Positions 43,701-55,357 of a stretch of DNA of 64,000 nucleotides are shown in pieces (positions within the stretch are counted from its first letter, which is position 1; every line of letters starts with the position of its first letter). The DNA comes from Incurvaria masculella. Its lineage: Eukaryota; Arthropoda; Insecta; Lepidoptera; Incurvariidae. The notes under the pieces are model-generated. The model did no database searches. It was not told where the DNA came from and worked only from the letters and a program-made list of their open reading frames with translations. A program made the translations under genes and the position numbers. The stretch is taken from NCBI GenBank assembly GCA_946894095.1, contig OX335655.1:9114001-9178000 (forward strand), given 5' to 3'.

Positions 43701-46700
43701 ATACAGCGTCGAAGGCTCTTCTTGTCGAATACCCGAAACCTGCCCATAGCCTTTTCTCTGAGCCACGTACCAGTATAGCCACTATAGGTCTAGTATAGGT
43801 TTGTAGAGCCACTCAGTCAGTTCTATGGCACCACCAGGGATGCTGTTGTGAGAACTTGCCTCTCTGATCCATCCCAAGCACCTTTTATCTACGGCACAGC
43901 CACCCATTCAAGTTTTTATAAATAAAAAAGATTCCTCGTCTCTTTTTCTTTCGAGCTAGACGGTGTTCAGCAAGCAGCATGCAGAGCATGGTGTTCAATT
44001 GTGCCTTGCTTCTGCGTTTCTTATATTAGGTAGGTCAACATGGATACATATGATACATGAAAAACCACTGTAAGTAATTTTTTTGGTATTTGCTGGAACA
44101 TCAATTTGTATGGCAGGATGTTCATGCGTGTTTATTACGGACAAACCTATTTGACACTGTTTGTGTAGTGGCATTACTTTACAGAAAAGTGGTTATGGGG
44201 AAATAGATCAACCGCTTTCACTTCACAATATGCTCAATTTCAGTAACAATAGGTGGTGTATATACGTTAGAAAAATGGCGAGTATGGTTACCGGCAGCCG
44301 CGCCCGCAAAGATGATGAGGTAGCCGACGAAGGTGCCAGTGACCAGCATACCCACGTCGGGGTTGCCATTGAAGCTGTGGTAGTGCAGTGCCACGCACGC
44401 ACATGTCAGCGCCTGCGCACACAACACAACCTGTTATATGAGGTAGCCGACAAAGGTGCCAGTGGCCAGTTTGGAAGCTTGTAACTGGACATAGATGGCT
44501 AATACCACATCTTCTTTCATGATATTAGCCCTACGCACCACATGGGAACTAGGTGTCATGCCAGGACCTTCATTTTATGGCACAGCTACATTGAACTAGA
44601 TGAAAAAAAAACACGGACAATCTTCATTGCGGCTTCGACAATCGTTCATTCAATGCGATCGTACCAACCTGGGCGGCATGGACCCCACCAAGTAGTAAGT
44701 AAGGAAGGGGACCAACAATTAAACGTGGAACCCGAACCACGAACGCCGAATCCCTTAATCAGCTCTTACGACATTCGCTGGAAGAAAGGCAGTGAGCCCA
44801 ATTGTATTCATTTTACGTGCCGGAACCCACACCCAAAAAAATTGATACGAATTATGACATCTGACACACCAAGCCTACATCTTCCATAAGATGTGTTTGT
44901 TCCTTAGCGCGTAAGTGTTCACAGAAATGAGTTCATGATTAATATTGTGATGATACTTGTTGATTCATTCATCATTCATGCTACAAAAGAAGATGACATA
45001 GTAACACAGAACTGTTCTGATAGCAGTTTATTGTGATGAGGTCACCACTGCCCACGAGTAAATATGCAAGGATTTATTTTCCCGTATGAGCAGCGTGACG
45101 GCAACCGGCGCCGATGAAACGGCGGCGTTGGCATACAAAACGTGTTCAATGCGTTGCCTTACACGGCTAGTGGGCGCTTTCATACCCGATCCGTCAGTAA
45201 GTAGGTAGTAACGTAAAGTAGCTTGTAAGTAAGTAAGGAGCTATGTGTCTTAACAATATTTACACTCATTGCTTCTTCCTTGAAGTCCTAAAATGCATCA
45301 TACATTGCATTTGGAAGCTTCTCGAGAGGGGTAGGCAGAGACGATGGAGCGCCATAGCAATACGGTATGATCACAGAATTCTTTCGCTTTCTCATCAAAC
45401 ATATATCTCCTAATACATACTGTACGGCGGCGGCTACGTATAGATCCCGGTAGCTTTCTAAAATCCAACAAACAAGGTGATACACCTAAGTAGAAGTCGG
45501 TTTTTGAGCTGCCCAAAAGGGAGGCGCCCCGTCACGGTTCTAGTAATTTCCCGGCACCTGTATCTAACATTTACGAAATATAGTATTTTTTTGTAAATTG
45601 CATACTCATAAAACATATTACATTAAAAATTGATGCTTAATTGATCAACCTGGGGCCTACTTTCATTGATACGATCAAAGCTAACGATTGTTTATGTCCT
45701 TACTGTCAGATTAAATGGCAGTAATTTCATGCCTATAGGTTCCCCCATAAAATGTTAAAATTGGAATACACGAAAGCCTAACATTAACAAAGAGGGGACG
45801 ATGGCATAAAAAAGCATGACGCCACCGCCCCAGAGGTGAGGTCACGAAAGTTGTAGCAGCGACGCCAAACGGCGGTGGTAGAAACAGCGATACGCGACGA
45901 CGAACGCCGCGCCGCCGCACCGCACGAGGAGGGTGACGTGAATTCACATAAACGCACCAAGCATGATGTCAGCGGACAATGCGACTCACCTCGCCGCGAG
46001 GTCGTCTGCTTATCTTTTTGATTGCCAAGTAGTGCCGAACCGGAGTTCATACAGCATTCTTCGGTATAGAAATGAGATATTTTTTACTCCCCTCATGTAT
46101 TTTCCGCTTGCGATTTGAACCTACTTTCACCCTTTGCAGTGAGACGATTTTAGCGCAGTTTTCTCGTCCGAAAAAAACATTAAACCTACCCTACATATTA
46201 CCATACATTTAATATCTTCGTACGCCGGCCTAATCGGCAAAGGTCGATCAGAGTCAAGGGGATTCAGATACACACAGTAAGCAAATAGGTACTATAACCC
46301 CAAAAGTTGGTCAAAAGTCCGACATTGATTATTGCCATTACGGTACAACGATACATACATTAATTAATTAAGACTGGTTTACAGCTTTTTTTATTTTAAT
46401 TGACGTCTCCTGGCCATTATTACATCGTACGCAGTAAAAATTGTAATTTGACCGACGAAATCTTTCGACGCTAACATACTGCACGCTCTTTTTTTTTATA
46501 TCACTGACGTGTAGCAAACAATAATTTTCGACTATTTTTATGTACAAACGGGATCATTGTAACCGCTCTAGACTTGACCCACATACATTATCCTTGCGAC
46601 TGTCAATGCCTACTGTGGCGTTTACTTTATTGCCCATACATGCCTTCAAATAAGAAATAAACATGATTCTATGGTATCATTGCAAGGTTTATCGCAACTG

Positions 46701-48631
46701 CCTGGTAGAAATTTTAATATAAACTCCAAAGAAATTATGTATGTACATGAAAATCGGATTAACACAGTTGGTAAGATACCTGTCTTATTTTTAATGATCA
46801 ACAAGTTTTAAAATATTACTGAACGGAAGGATGTCGTTATCATTTCGCTCATAAGAATTGGCATATTAACCGTGAGCCAAAAAGATATGGATGAAACCTT
46901 GAAATTTAAAGTCACGGGGGTCAGCACAGCAGTAACACTCACAGCGACCATGTGCTGTATGTTTTCGCAAGGTGATCTCGTTGATAATTCGAGGGAATTT
47001 TAATATCCTCTATATGTAACTAACATATTTATTTGTCGCTACACTTAAAGAGGTTTGGTAGTTTAGATATTGTAGGTACCAAAAGAAATTAGATACTCAA
47101 CAATTATATGCATTTTCTTTATTTCGGGCATCCATCTTTCCAAAGTATTCATCCCGAGCACATATACAATTTTCCATACGGCTTAACTACTTGGAAAATA
47201 CCTCTGACCACTCTTCTTTAGACCCTTCGAAAATTTTAAAAGTATAAGCAACTTCTTTGCTTTCAAACCTCTTGCCTTTAAATTATTGCAAAAAATCACA
47301 TGGTACTAGGTCAGGGGAATATGGCGGATGAGGTAGGAAAAGCCGAGTGTTCTGACCATAGAAATAGTGCATGCTAGGTCTTTTCTGTTTAGTGGTGAGA
47401 TTGTGCGGCACCTATCTCGAGCAACGCTTGCTGGTGGTCGTGAATGATGGTTTGAATTGCTGCCGATCCGATGCCCAGTTCTCGCTCAAGCTCTGCATAT
47501 GTAATTATTCGGTTTTCACGAATACGTTTATCGACTTCTCGCACATTTTATTGAGTGACCGCGGTTGGCGGCCGACTTGTCTTCGCCTCATCTTCAAAGC
47601 TTCCTCGTCCTCTTTAAAGCTCAGCATACCCATATAAAACTGTTACTAATCCTTTTTTATAATCTTAATAAATAATGGCGCGAAAATCTCGTCGAGTGAG
47701 CGCCATGATTGTGAGCCAAAGCCTAATTCTCTCAGAAAAGGTTTATTACAAAAAAAAAACGAATTCACAAGTGTTCAATTTCCAAATTTATCAGTAAAGA
47801 ACCAATCTTTACGAAAAAGTATAATTTGCCAGTGTCAAGCCAAATTTATAAAGAGTAGGTACCTAATTTATTTTCGCATGACCCTCGTATATCTAGCTAC
47901 GGAAAACTGCGGACAATGAACTTGGTCAGGCCGCCCACGGTCCCGAGTTTTATTTTACTATGGACCTCCATTACTTACATACGATACCTACGGGGTCCAC
48001 CCTTGGCTTGTTTGACTTCTCCCTTTCGCCTTTTATGTTTATTTTCATAGTTTTAATCATTCGTTTGTTATTTAAAAACGTTCATTTAGCTGTTTGCACT
48101 CCTTATCTATGCCCTCACATTCTGTAGCTATAAAGATAAAAAAAATTCAGAATTGCTTTCGTTGAGTTTTTGTCGAACCTACAGAGCTGTGATATGTAAA
48201 AATATTTAATAAATATACACACCCAATGCAATAAAGACGACAGGTACCCCTATGGTAGAAGGTAAACATCAGTAAATCTGAATCGACAAGTTTACCATAT
48301 GATACAAACTGCCTTGTAAATGCGTATATTTTTTAATATATTATCTCAAACCAGTAAAATAGGAAACTATTTAAAATAAATAATATGCATTTTGAATTAC
48401 TGATCACATAGTCCAGTCAATTCCATAGATATCAGACTAAAATGCGTCGTTTAAATAGTCGCAAGTCGCAAGCATCTACGTGACTCGCCTGTCTGCTCCT
48501 ATTTGGCCCTGTTCTTACATTGAAACCAAGATTGCAGCCATTGAAGAATAAAATTAATAGCACAATTAAATACGAGGTAATAAACTCACCAACTCCACAA
48601 ACTTCACAATGCTCAGCCTACTGATCGACAT
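40798..48631 (-). CDS. Snakeskin-like four-transmembrane (MARVEL-like) protein, four exons
   Basis: Minus-strand exons are 48631-48590, 44412-44292, 41551-41452 and 40912-40798. All have GT-AG borders, and phases 0, 1 and 0 join to 125 aa ending in TAA. The start ATG (AAAATG) begins MSISRLSIVKFVEL. Four hydrophobic segments follow: LALTCACVALHYHS, LVTGTFVGYLIIFAGAAAG, FYSLIGVALFVASGAVII and LAKASLAIINGAVLLIDAVL. The NPDVGMLVTGTFVGYLI block resembles the NPDAEIVASGVFVGYLIY region of Drosophila Snakeskin, a smooth septate junction protein of midgut. The first extracellular loop is shorter than in Snakeskin, so this is a relative rather than a certain orthologue. The introns hold RT fragments. 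Confidence 0.72.
41452..41551 (-). CDS. Snakeskin-like gene, third coding exon
   Basis: Acceptor TTCCAG and donor GTACGT on the minus strand. Encodes YVMQTPAHRRIDIFYS and the third membrane helix, and begins and ends inside glycine codons. The homologous exon of the paralogue is the one repeated in tandem at 63038-63943. Confidence 0.78.
41660..41990 (+). pseudogene. Non-LTR retrotransposon RT fragment, frameshifted and internally deleted
   Basis: One frame gives LDIHKAFDRVWHRG (RT motif with catalytic Asp). A shift leads to ISPKQSWIGSFLSSRSI and EGAESDDFPIEA, and then a gap to RNYADGSTG, where the catalytic YADD has become YADG. It lies antisense in the intron of the Snakeskin-like gene. 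Confidence 0.65.
42245..43655 (+). mobile_element. 5'-truncated non-LTR retrotransposon (Jockey/CR1-like RT) with 3' tail
   Basis: The frame starts in-phase near FERLVHDHVYPVL, passes GAVYCDFKKAFDKVDH, GVPQGSILGPLLFIMFINDV and LLSADDIKLF, and ends in KNMAQ-stop at 43496. It then has a short 3' UTR and AAATAAATAAATAAAAAAA. The catalytic box reads SADD instead of the usual YADD or FADD. The endonuclease and first ORF are missing. It lies antisense in the Snakeskin-like intron. The open frame is intact from 42381, so the insertion is young. Confidence 0.8.
44292..44412 (-). CDS. Snakeskin-like gene, second coding exon
   Basis: Acceptor GCGCAG at 44413-44418 and donor GTAACC at 44286-44291 (minus strand). 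121 bp, encoding the end of helix 1, the NGNPDVG loop and helix 2. It follows in phase 0 from either candidate first exon (48590-48631 or 51412-51453). Confidence 0.78.
44490..44745 (-). repeat. SINE copy, 5S-head type, head missing
   Basis: Reverse complement of the common body: GGCTAATACCACA, ACCACATGGGAACTAGGTG, CATTGCGGCTTCGAC and AACGTGGAACCCGAACCACG. It stops before the 5S-like head. Confidence 0.65.
47215..47640 (-). pseudogene. Mariner-like transposase remnant
   Basis: On the minus strand, frames with several shifts and stops read RIRENRIITYAELERELGIG (helix-turn-helix region) and, closer to the 3' end, PHPPYSPDLVPCDF, the third-aspartate signature of mariner transposases. The core is lost. 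The right flank near 47880 has ACGAGGGTCATGCG in reverse complement, a mariner-like end. The left end was not located with certainty. Confidence 0.6.
48590..48631 (-). CDS. Snakeskin-like gene, first coding exon
   Basis: 42 bp, MSISRLSIVKFVEL, followed by donor GTGAGT (minus strand). The AAAATG context and a GC-richer upstream stretch (48640-48900) fit a 5' UTR and promoter. A highly similar exon lies at 51412-51453. Confidence 0.7.
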
Positions 48632-50000
48632 TTTGTGTTGGGTTTTCTTGGAGATTAACAAAATTATATTCACGCACAGTGAGACACGCGGCGAGAACGG
48701 AGACACCGAGTTGGACAAGGCTTGGAGTCAGACTGAGTGCGCGCTGTGTGGATGGGTAGAGAATGGCGCCGGTGTGTGTTTCACGTTGTTTGGTATGAGT
48801 GACGACGCTGACTCAAACGGTGATGGCTTCGTTCCCTCCCAACCTCCTCCGCTCCGCTCCGCAGCCTCAACCGCCGTGGAAAAGCTTTTAGTTCACATCA
48901 TAATATCCGGAAGCTTAAGAGGCCAAAGTTCGTCCGTTAGTCAAACTCTAAAATTTTAGTATTTAGGTACTGTCCGAAACAAAACAAAGCAATTTTATTA
49001 AAATGTCTCGTAATACAATTTTGATCCACCATTTATCCACCTAACCTAACCTTGTAAGCTATTTAAAATAAATAACTAAAGAGATCTCATGAACACAGAG
49101 GGTGGTAAATTCAGTAATGGAATAATGTATGTATATTTACAACAGTGGATTGAACGCACTCAGAACTTATGCATAGGTACATAAACCTTAAAACAAAATA
49201 TTGTAAACTAGAAAAACATTGTAGCACATGAAAAAAAAAGAGACAATGTAATGTTTTATAAGTCATGAGCAACTATCTATTAGCATAATATACACAGATA
49301 CATCAACATATTTTTCGACCATACATGATTACATATTTTGGGAAGGCAGTCATTTTTTAAGCGGCAGTTTTGATTTCATCATACTCTATCCTCTTATTAG
49401 TCTATGGACAGTCTCTACCTAAGTAGAGTTCGGTCGTGCGTGGAGCACATTGTAAAGTATGTAAAACTGAAAATTTGTAGATCTTAACCAGTATCAAAGG
49501 TATTTTAATATGAGCTAAAACATAAAAATGTCTGTGAATAAATATTTAAAACACAGGATTCAATCAATAATAAGTACAAAATCAGCTACATATGTTCACA
49601 GGTTGATATCCATGGCAAATCCCGTAAAAAATATGTGTAAACATATTTGGGAAGGAAATACTTTTTTGGACGGCTGATTTACGGTCTTCTGAGAATTCTA
49701 TATTTAGAGTTTGGTGGTGGAGCAGACGGCAGAGTTTGTAGAGAGAGAACGCTTACGTATCTACATCGGAAACCACCGAGCCAGAAGCCAGGAGCAATTT
49801 TATTGCCTCCATCTCAAGAGGCTATATATTAATAGGTTTCCACATATAAATACTTCTCAAGTTCATTTGAAGATTCATCCGCTAATTTTATCCAAAAGGT
49901 CAACGACTCTACCCACCTTTTAATTTCTAGTTAAATAAACCGTTTGTTTTATTTACTCGTGATTTACGCTGTAATTATAGTACCAGGTTAAGGATATAAT

Positions 50001-50935
50001 GGTTGGGGAAAAAGTTTCTTCGCATTTTTTAAGAAAATTCAAAACATGTTTTAATATGGTTTATTTACATTTAACTAAAGTATGTAGGTACCATTTTGTT
50101 CGATAACTTTTTGCCATCTTGTAGGTAGGGACATGATCCCATTGCTATAGAAATATTGGGACTTCTGATCAATATACCGCGACAAGTGGTTTTGGCAGTC
50201 CTCTCGTGATGTTAACCTGACACTGCCTAAAGAATTCTGAAGAGACCTAAACAGGTGGAAATCTGAAGGTGCAAGGTCAGGACTATACGGCGGATGCATT
50301 AACACCTCCCAGCCAAACTCTCTTAGTTTTTGCTGAGTGGCTAAAGATGTGTGAGGTCTAGCCGGTTCATTAGGTTTCTTTCAGTGAGCTCGTGAGGTAC
50401 CCAAATATCGAGCTTTTTTGTGTACCCAGTTCTTTTCAAATGCGCCAAAACTGTTTTGTGGTCAATTCCTAGTTCTTCAGCTACGTCGTAACTACTGATA
50501 TGCCGATCTTGCTCCACTTTTTCAAAAATGGCATCCATTTTATCCGTAATAGGGCGACCAGAGCGACGTGCATCTTTGACATCAAAATTTCCGGATTGAA
50601 AACGCTTAAACCAAATTTGTGCTACTCTCACAGACACTGCACTAGGTCCATAAACATCGCAAATTTTTTTCGCGGCTTGCGTTGCATTTTTACCTTTTTT
50701 GTAGTAAAATTTTAAAATGTATCGAATTTCTTCATTAGATTCACTCATTTTGACAGTACGAAAAACAAATGAGAATCACACATTTTCCTAATTTGAATTT
50801 GGAATTATGTTCTTTAAAATTTAAACTTTCAATGATACCAAAACCAGCCAGATACAAATAGTATAGCCAAAAAGATTTTATTACAAGTTCATACATACTA
50901 TAATGCGAAAAGACTTTTTCCCCGACCTATTACAA
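50001..50935 (-). mobile_element. Internally deleted mariner element
   Basis: The ends GGGGAAAAAGTTTCTTCGCA (left) and ATGCGAAAAGACTTTTTCCC (right) are inverted repeats of about 23 bp. Coding sequence on the minus strand is in two blocks. The N-terminal 135 residues (50748-50341) have the two helix-turn-helix motifs (ATQAAKKICDVYG, DVAEELGIDHKTVLAHLK). A C-terminal block in another frame from about 50362 to 50075 has ARPHTSLATQQ, then HPPYSPDLAPSDFHLF. The first two catalytic aspartates lie in the deleted middle, so it can move only if helped in trans. Confidence 0.85.
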
Positions 50936-51044
50936 TGTTAAACATATTATTTACTCTAGTGTTCTTCTGTTCGTAATGTTTTGCTGCATACATTATTTTT
51001 AGTAAACTGGATATGTATACCTAAACAACACACCCACTGTTATT

Positions 51045-51130
51045 TATATATATTAGCCCAACACATCGGATTGCCGAAGGAATTAGGACCATGCTAAGAT
51101 CTTCTTTTTATATGAGCACGTCTACGTTAA
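51045..51130 (-). repeat. SINE tail fragment
   Basis: TTAGCCCAACACATCGGATT followed by GAAGGAATTAGG and ATGAGCACG matches the 3' body of the SINEs in reverse complement. It is broken off after about 85 bp. Confidence 0.5.
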
Positions 51131-51201
51131 ACATTAACTTTATTATTTTTTTATTTATTTTATTTATACATTCCTGTTTGTATTGTTTAGTTACAAAAAA
51201 G

Positions 51202-51390
51202 CGGCCGAGTGCGAGTAGGACTCGCACACGAAGGGTTCCGTACAATTATACAAGATTTAACATAAAGAAATCACGTTTCTTGCATGGTTGCCACCTTTAA
51301 GTTTCATGAGACGGACGGACGGATGGACAGCGGAAGCTTAGTAATAGGGTTCCATTAGTAACAGGCACCTTTGGGAACGGTCCCCTAAGA
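51202..51390 (+). repeat. Lepidopteran short repeat CGGCCGAGTGCGAG, copy 3 (internally shortened)
   Basis: Starts GCGGCCGAGTGCGAGTAGG and ends near GGGAACGGTCCCCTAAGA. It lacks about 90 bp of the middle compared with copy 1. It abuts the second Snakeskin-like first exon. Confidence 0.7.
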
Positions 51391-51411
51391 ACGGGCAAAA
51401 ACACTTCTTAC

Positions 51412-51453
51412 CAACTCCACGAACTTCGTAATGGACAGCTTGCTGATCGGCAT
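51412..51453 (-). CDS. Second Snakeskin-like first coding exon (alternative first exon or gene relic)
   Basis: Minus-strand ATG at 51453, MPISKLSITKFVEL, donor GTAAGA. It differs from the 48590-48631 exon at three of 14 residues (S2P, R5K, V9T) and has the same length and phase 0. It can splice to the exon at 44412, giving an alternative N-terminus, or it may be what remains of a duplicated gene. Confidence 0.55.
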
Positions 51454-51459
51454 AGTGAA

Positions 51460-54376
51460 CTGTTGTGAAGTGTCTTGAGACAACAAAGTCGAATTTGACC
51501 TATTTGGTTCAGTCCTTATGTGCCCACGACCGCCGCGTTTCAGTTCTGAACTGCGTGTGAGTTCTAGTGGCACGAGGGGTGTTCTGCTCTGAGGTGGTGT
51601 TGTCACGCTGGCGGCGCTGCGCTTCACTGTGAGGGTGACCACGTGGAAATTGTACATACAGCCTGCTTCGAAACCTTGCCACAACACGGGAAAGCCGAGA
51701 AAATAATTATTCCCAACTGTTCTCTATATTAGCACTTTAATTCAGTCATTTATGGTAAAGTACTTCCCGTTACTATTAATGTATTATGGTTAGTACCCAT
51801 AAATGGTCCCAATCTGTTCATATTAAATAGTTATTTTAACCGATCGAACAATACCGCTTGGTGTAAATAACACGGTTGATATATCAAATGATATTGAAAC
51901 GGTCATCTTAACTGATTGAACATTGCGGCTGACTTCAAATCTGGTATGTAACTGCCCAGATTCTAGAGGTAAAGTAATACCTTTCACTGAATATAAAATG
52001 TAAGAATGAAAAAATACTAAAGCTAGAAATAGTTTTCACACATTTAGGAAAACAGTAACTTAAGAGAAAATAGTTATGGCACACAGTAAAAAAATAATTA
52101 AAAGATACAGTAACATTTAATGTTCAAGGTAAACTTTTTTCACTCAGTTAGAGTGACGAATTTACTTAGTTGGCTCTATTATTTTAACTTTGCAAGACCG
52201 ATGTTTTTATCCAATCAGTGGCCCGTGGGCTTGATTAGTCCCAAACGAGTTTTTTTTCTTACGCATACTGGGTGGATTTAAGCTCAAGTAGTTGTGAGTC
52301 AATATATTAAAATAGTGATTTTGGTTTTGTCCTATTGTAGGCTATAATCCGTGACACTGATGCACGCGCTTACATTTTTGTGGTGGAACCGTCAAATAAT
52401 GTTAAAACAAAATACGCACCGAATATCAAACTCCGCACTTAACTAACTCATACATAAAAAAAAATATTAGATACTAAATTCGCTCTAAAAATAGCTAGCT
52501 TTATGCTCTACATTAAATCTTTAACTTCCGATAGCAGTCCGATGGAATTTATTGCTGAAATCATGGAATTAAAAAACAAGTCCGCGCGCCCGCAAATAAA
52601 ATATAGGGTGCCGCGCCGAGATGTCTTCTGCTCTGAATGGTTATCGGAATTACAGTAAGATGTTTTTTTTCTCATATTACTCATATTAAAATCTTCCGGG
52701 CAAACGTTGAATTCCAAAGGAATTTACTGTTATTTTATGTAACTGGGCCTGCATGGCTATGGTATTAGCCATGCAGACCCACGGTCATGATATTAGCCCA
52801 ACAGGCCGCGTTCCCGAAGGAAATAGGTACCATGCTAAAACCTACCCTTGTACAATGAACTGGATAGAAAACAATGACAACCTTTTATTGCCGCTTCTGA
52901 ACCCCTGCAACCACGTAGTTAGTAGGAAAGGGACCTAGATTGTTACGTGGGTTAGAAAGAGGTGCATCTGTCTTCGACGCAAGGGACCACAGGTTCAGAA
53001 AATTCCTAAATTGATACAAATGTCAAGTTTTTTTATAATTCAACCTTTACGGAGATGACTTGAAAACATATTTTTCGTGATAGATATTGGTTTGTTGTTG
53101 GTTACAACATTACCGGTACCATATATTTGACATAAAATAGCGACATCAACATTTTAAAGAATTATATACAATTTTAAAAAATATCAAATGTGATTACGAT
53201 CCTTGTGAATATGTGTGACGCTGTATATGATCAAATTAATAAAACAATACATTGAATAATAGGAAAAACATTTATTATCTCCTTTGATTTAATCAAAGGA
53301 GTTTGATGTTTGTACTTTATCAATTGGTATTTAAAAATTAGTGGGAACTCTACCAGCACTGGTAGAGCATGCTGTATTACTATAATAGTATGTTTACTCG
53401 ACGGCGCGAGCGGGCGAGGTGACACGGGCGATATTCCATCTCCTTTTCACCATGGCACGATGACCTCACCACCCGGGGCGGCGCGGGGGAGGCGTCCATG
53501 CCATGCCTGCAGTGCGCTGCTGGGAGCCGCTTCCCCTCACTGAAATATTATCTTTGTACTTCAACTCTTAACCTTTTATCTTTTGAAACCATTGAAGGGT
53601 TCAACTCTAGGGTACACTGTTCGTGTCGGCCATTACAAAAAGGCAAAGCTCTTTCCCGCTCTACTTCTAAGGATATTTGTTTTCAATTATGTCAACAACT
53701 TCAACTCACCAGTACCATACCAGTACGTACGCGTCTATGTAATTAGAAAAAAAAAATATATTTATATTTAGTGGAATAATAAATGATTATCATGAAACAT
53801 TTTTTATTAAGATGTAAGTATGTAAAACCAAATTTTTTTTAACTCAGTCATTTACGACAAAAACTAATTTACGATAACATAAGAGACTAACTACTAGTAT
53901 TTAAAAATATATTCAAGAAAAAAATTATTAAGTCACAGTTGTTTTGATGTAGAAAACAGGTTAGGTACCTGAGGGTAGCTGCGCAACATCTTTGTAGCTA
54001 ATGGCATTAGCTACAAAGATGTCTAATGGGCTTTTAATTTTTTTAACGTAGCCTACATAATGGTTTCTTGTAATCTGTAGTACGTAGGTATGTACTTAAA
54101 GCCATTTTAAATATATGATCACAGGTATGATCAAATGCCCGAATATATTTTTGAACAGATTTTACCTATAAGAAGAAATAAATATAATTGCGGGGATATG
54201 CTGTTTATGAGATTCTCACCTGTGACTCATCGGTGAGTTACACTTGTGTTGTCCCTTTCTAATTATTCTAATTAGAATGCGATGAAACAAACATAACATT
54301 TATTAGGCGAAAGCGTTTACCCTTTCATCTGTGACTTACTCGTTTTCGCTTCCCTGAGTGGATATGCTGTTGTCCC
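51460..54376. other. Intergenic stretch with SINE fragment and a CpG-rich patch
   Basis: No gene supported. SINE fragment at 52750-52950; perfect small palindromes at 53279-53301 and 53986-54022; a GC-rich patch at 53400-53545 whose open frames show no domain. Confidence 0.45.
52750..52950 (-). repeat. SINE fragment
   Basis: GCCTGCATGGCTATGGTATTA, then ATATTAGCCCAACA, TTCCCGAAGGAAATAGGTAC and TTATTGCCGCTTC. This is the common body in reverse complement with degraded right end. Confidence 0.55.
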
Positions 54377-54379
54377 GGC

Positions 54380-54480
54380 CAGTGGCGTAACAATAGGGTA
54401 GCAGGGCTGGCAAAATGCCACGGGCCCCCGACCCAAGACGGCCCAGGCCCAACAAAAATATTTTTTACATTGTTCCTGAG
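54380..54480 (+). mobile_element. hAT-type MITE, left part only
   Basis: Starts CAGTGGCGTAACAATAGGGT and continues GCCACGGGCCCCCGACC as in the complete copy at 63456-63641. It is interrupted after about 100 bp. A short match (GTTGATTCATTTTTAGAGAT) reappears near 55119 beyond the TTAA MITE. Confidence 0.65.
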
Positions 54481-54576
54481 TATTTTATTTTATTTAAAAA
54501 GAATATTTTTATAAGTTCTGCTTAAAATCCAAAGTGAGACACAACTAACGACCATAATACAATTTCAAGTTAATCG

Positions 54577-55090
54577 TTGAGGCCCAACCCGGCGGGACTA
54601 ACTCAATGGCGGGCACGGCACAAAACAAAGAAAAATACAGGCTCCGTGACGAGGAAGATGCAACATGTCCACAAAAAAGACAATGTGCATAGTGTATGAT
54701 TTGGTAAGATTTACGAAAATTTTAATTATTAAACGACTTGTAGCTAAAAGTAAACCACGACCGCTGTATTCAAAAATCTAATAAAAACCAAATAGATTAT
54801 AAATCTTGATTAAATAAGCTATGTCTGATGACTAATTTTTTTAAGATGTTCTTACTTTATCATTGCGTAATCTACATCCAAAGTTACTGTATAAAACGCA
54901 CGAAAAATCCGAACTTTCGGACCTTATAACTTAGAAACCAAACACAATTTTACAATGCCAATGGTCATCAGACATCTAGTTCGATCAAATAAAGTTATTT
55001 TGAGCAAAATTTGGGATCTCTGACAAGTAATATGTGCGTGATCTTATTTCCTCGTTTATATGGGGAGTTGAGCGGGATGGGCCACCTTAA
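54577..55090 (-). mobile_element. TTAA-flanked MITE, copy 4 (inverted)
   Basis: The right end GGGCCACCTTAA is intact; the left end is degraded (TTGAGGCCCAACCCGGCGGG). The interior matches copy 3 (ACAATGTGCATAGTGTATGA, AACTTTCGGACC) in the same orientation, with a deletion in the ACCGTGC palindrome. Confidence 0.7.
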
Positions 55091-55357
55091 GCATTTCAAC
55101 CAACCTAAACAAAAATATGTTGATTCATTTTTAGAGATGTACACGTTACCCGTGACGAGTAATTTTACGTATTTATGACCGTCAAAAAACCGTCAGTCAA
55201 AATACCGGTAAATACACATCTCTATTCATTTTAGCACGCATGCATTGGTTTCTACATATTTTGTCATTGACGATTGAGCATTGACGATCGGGGAATTCCC
55301 CATTTTGTTTTCACTTTTTTCGTGATTCCCCTAATGTTAATAATGTAATGTTCCCAC

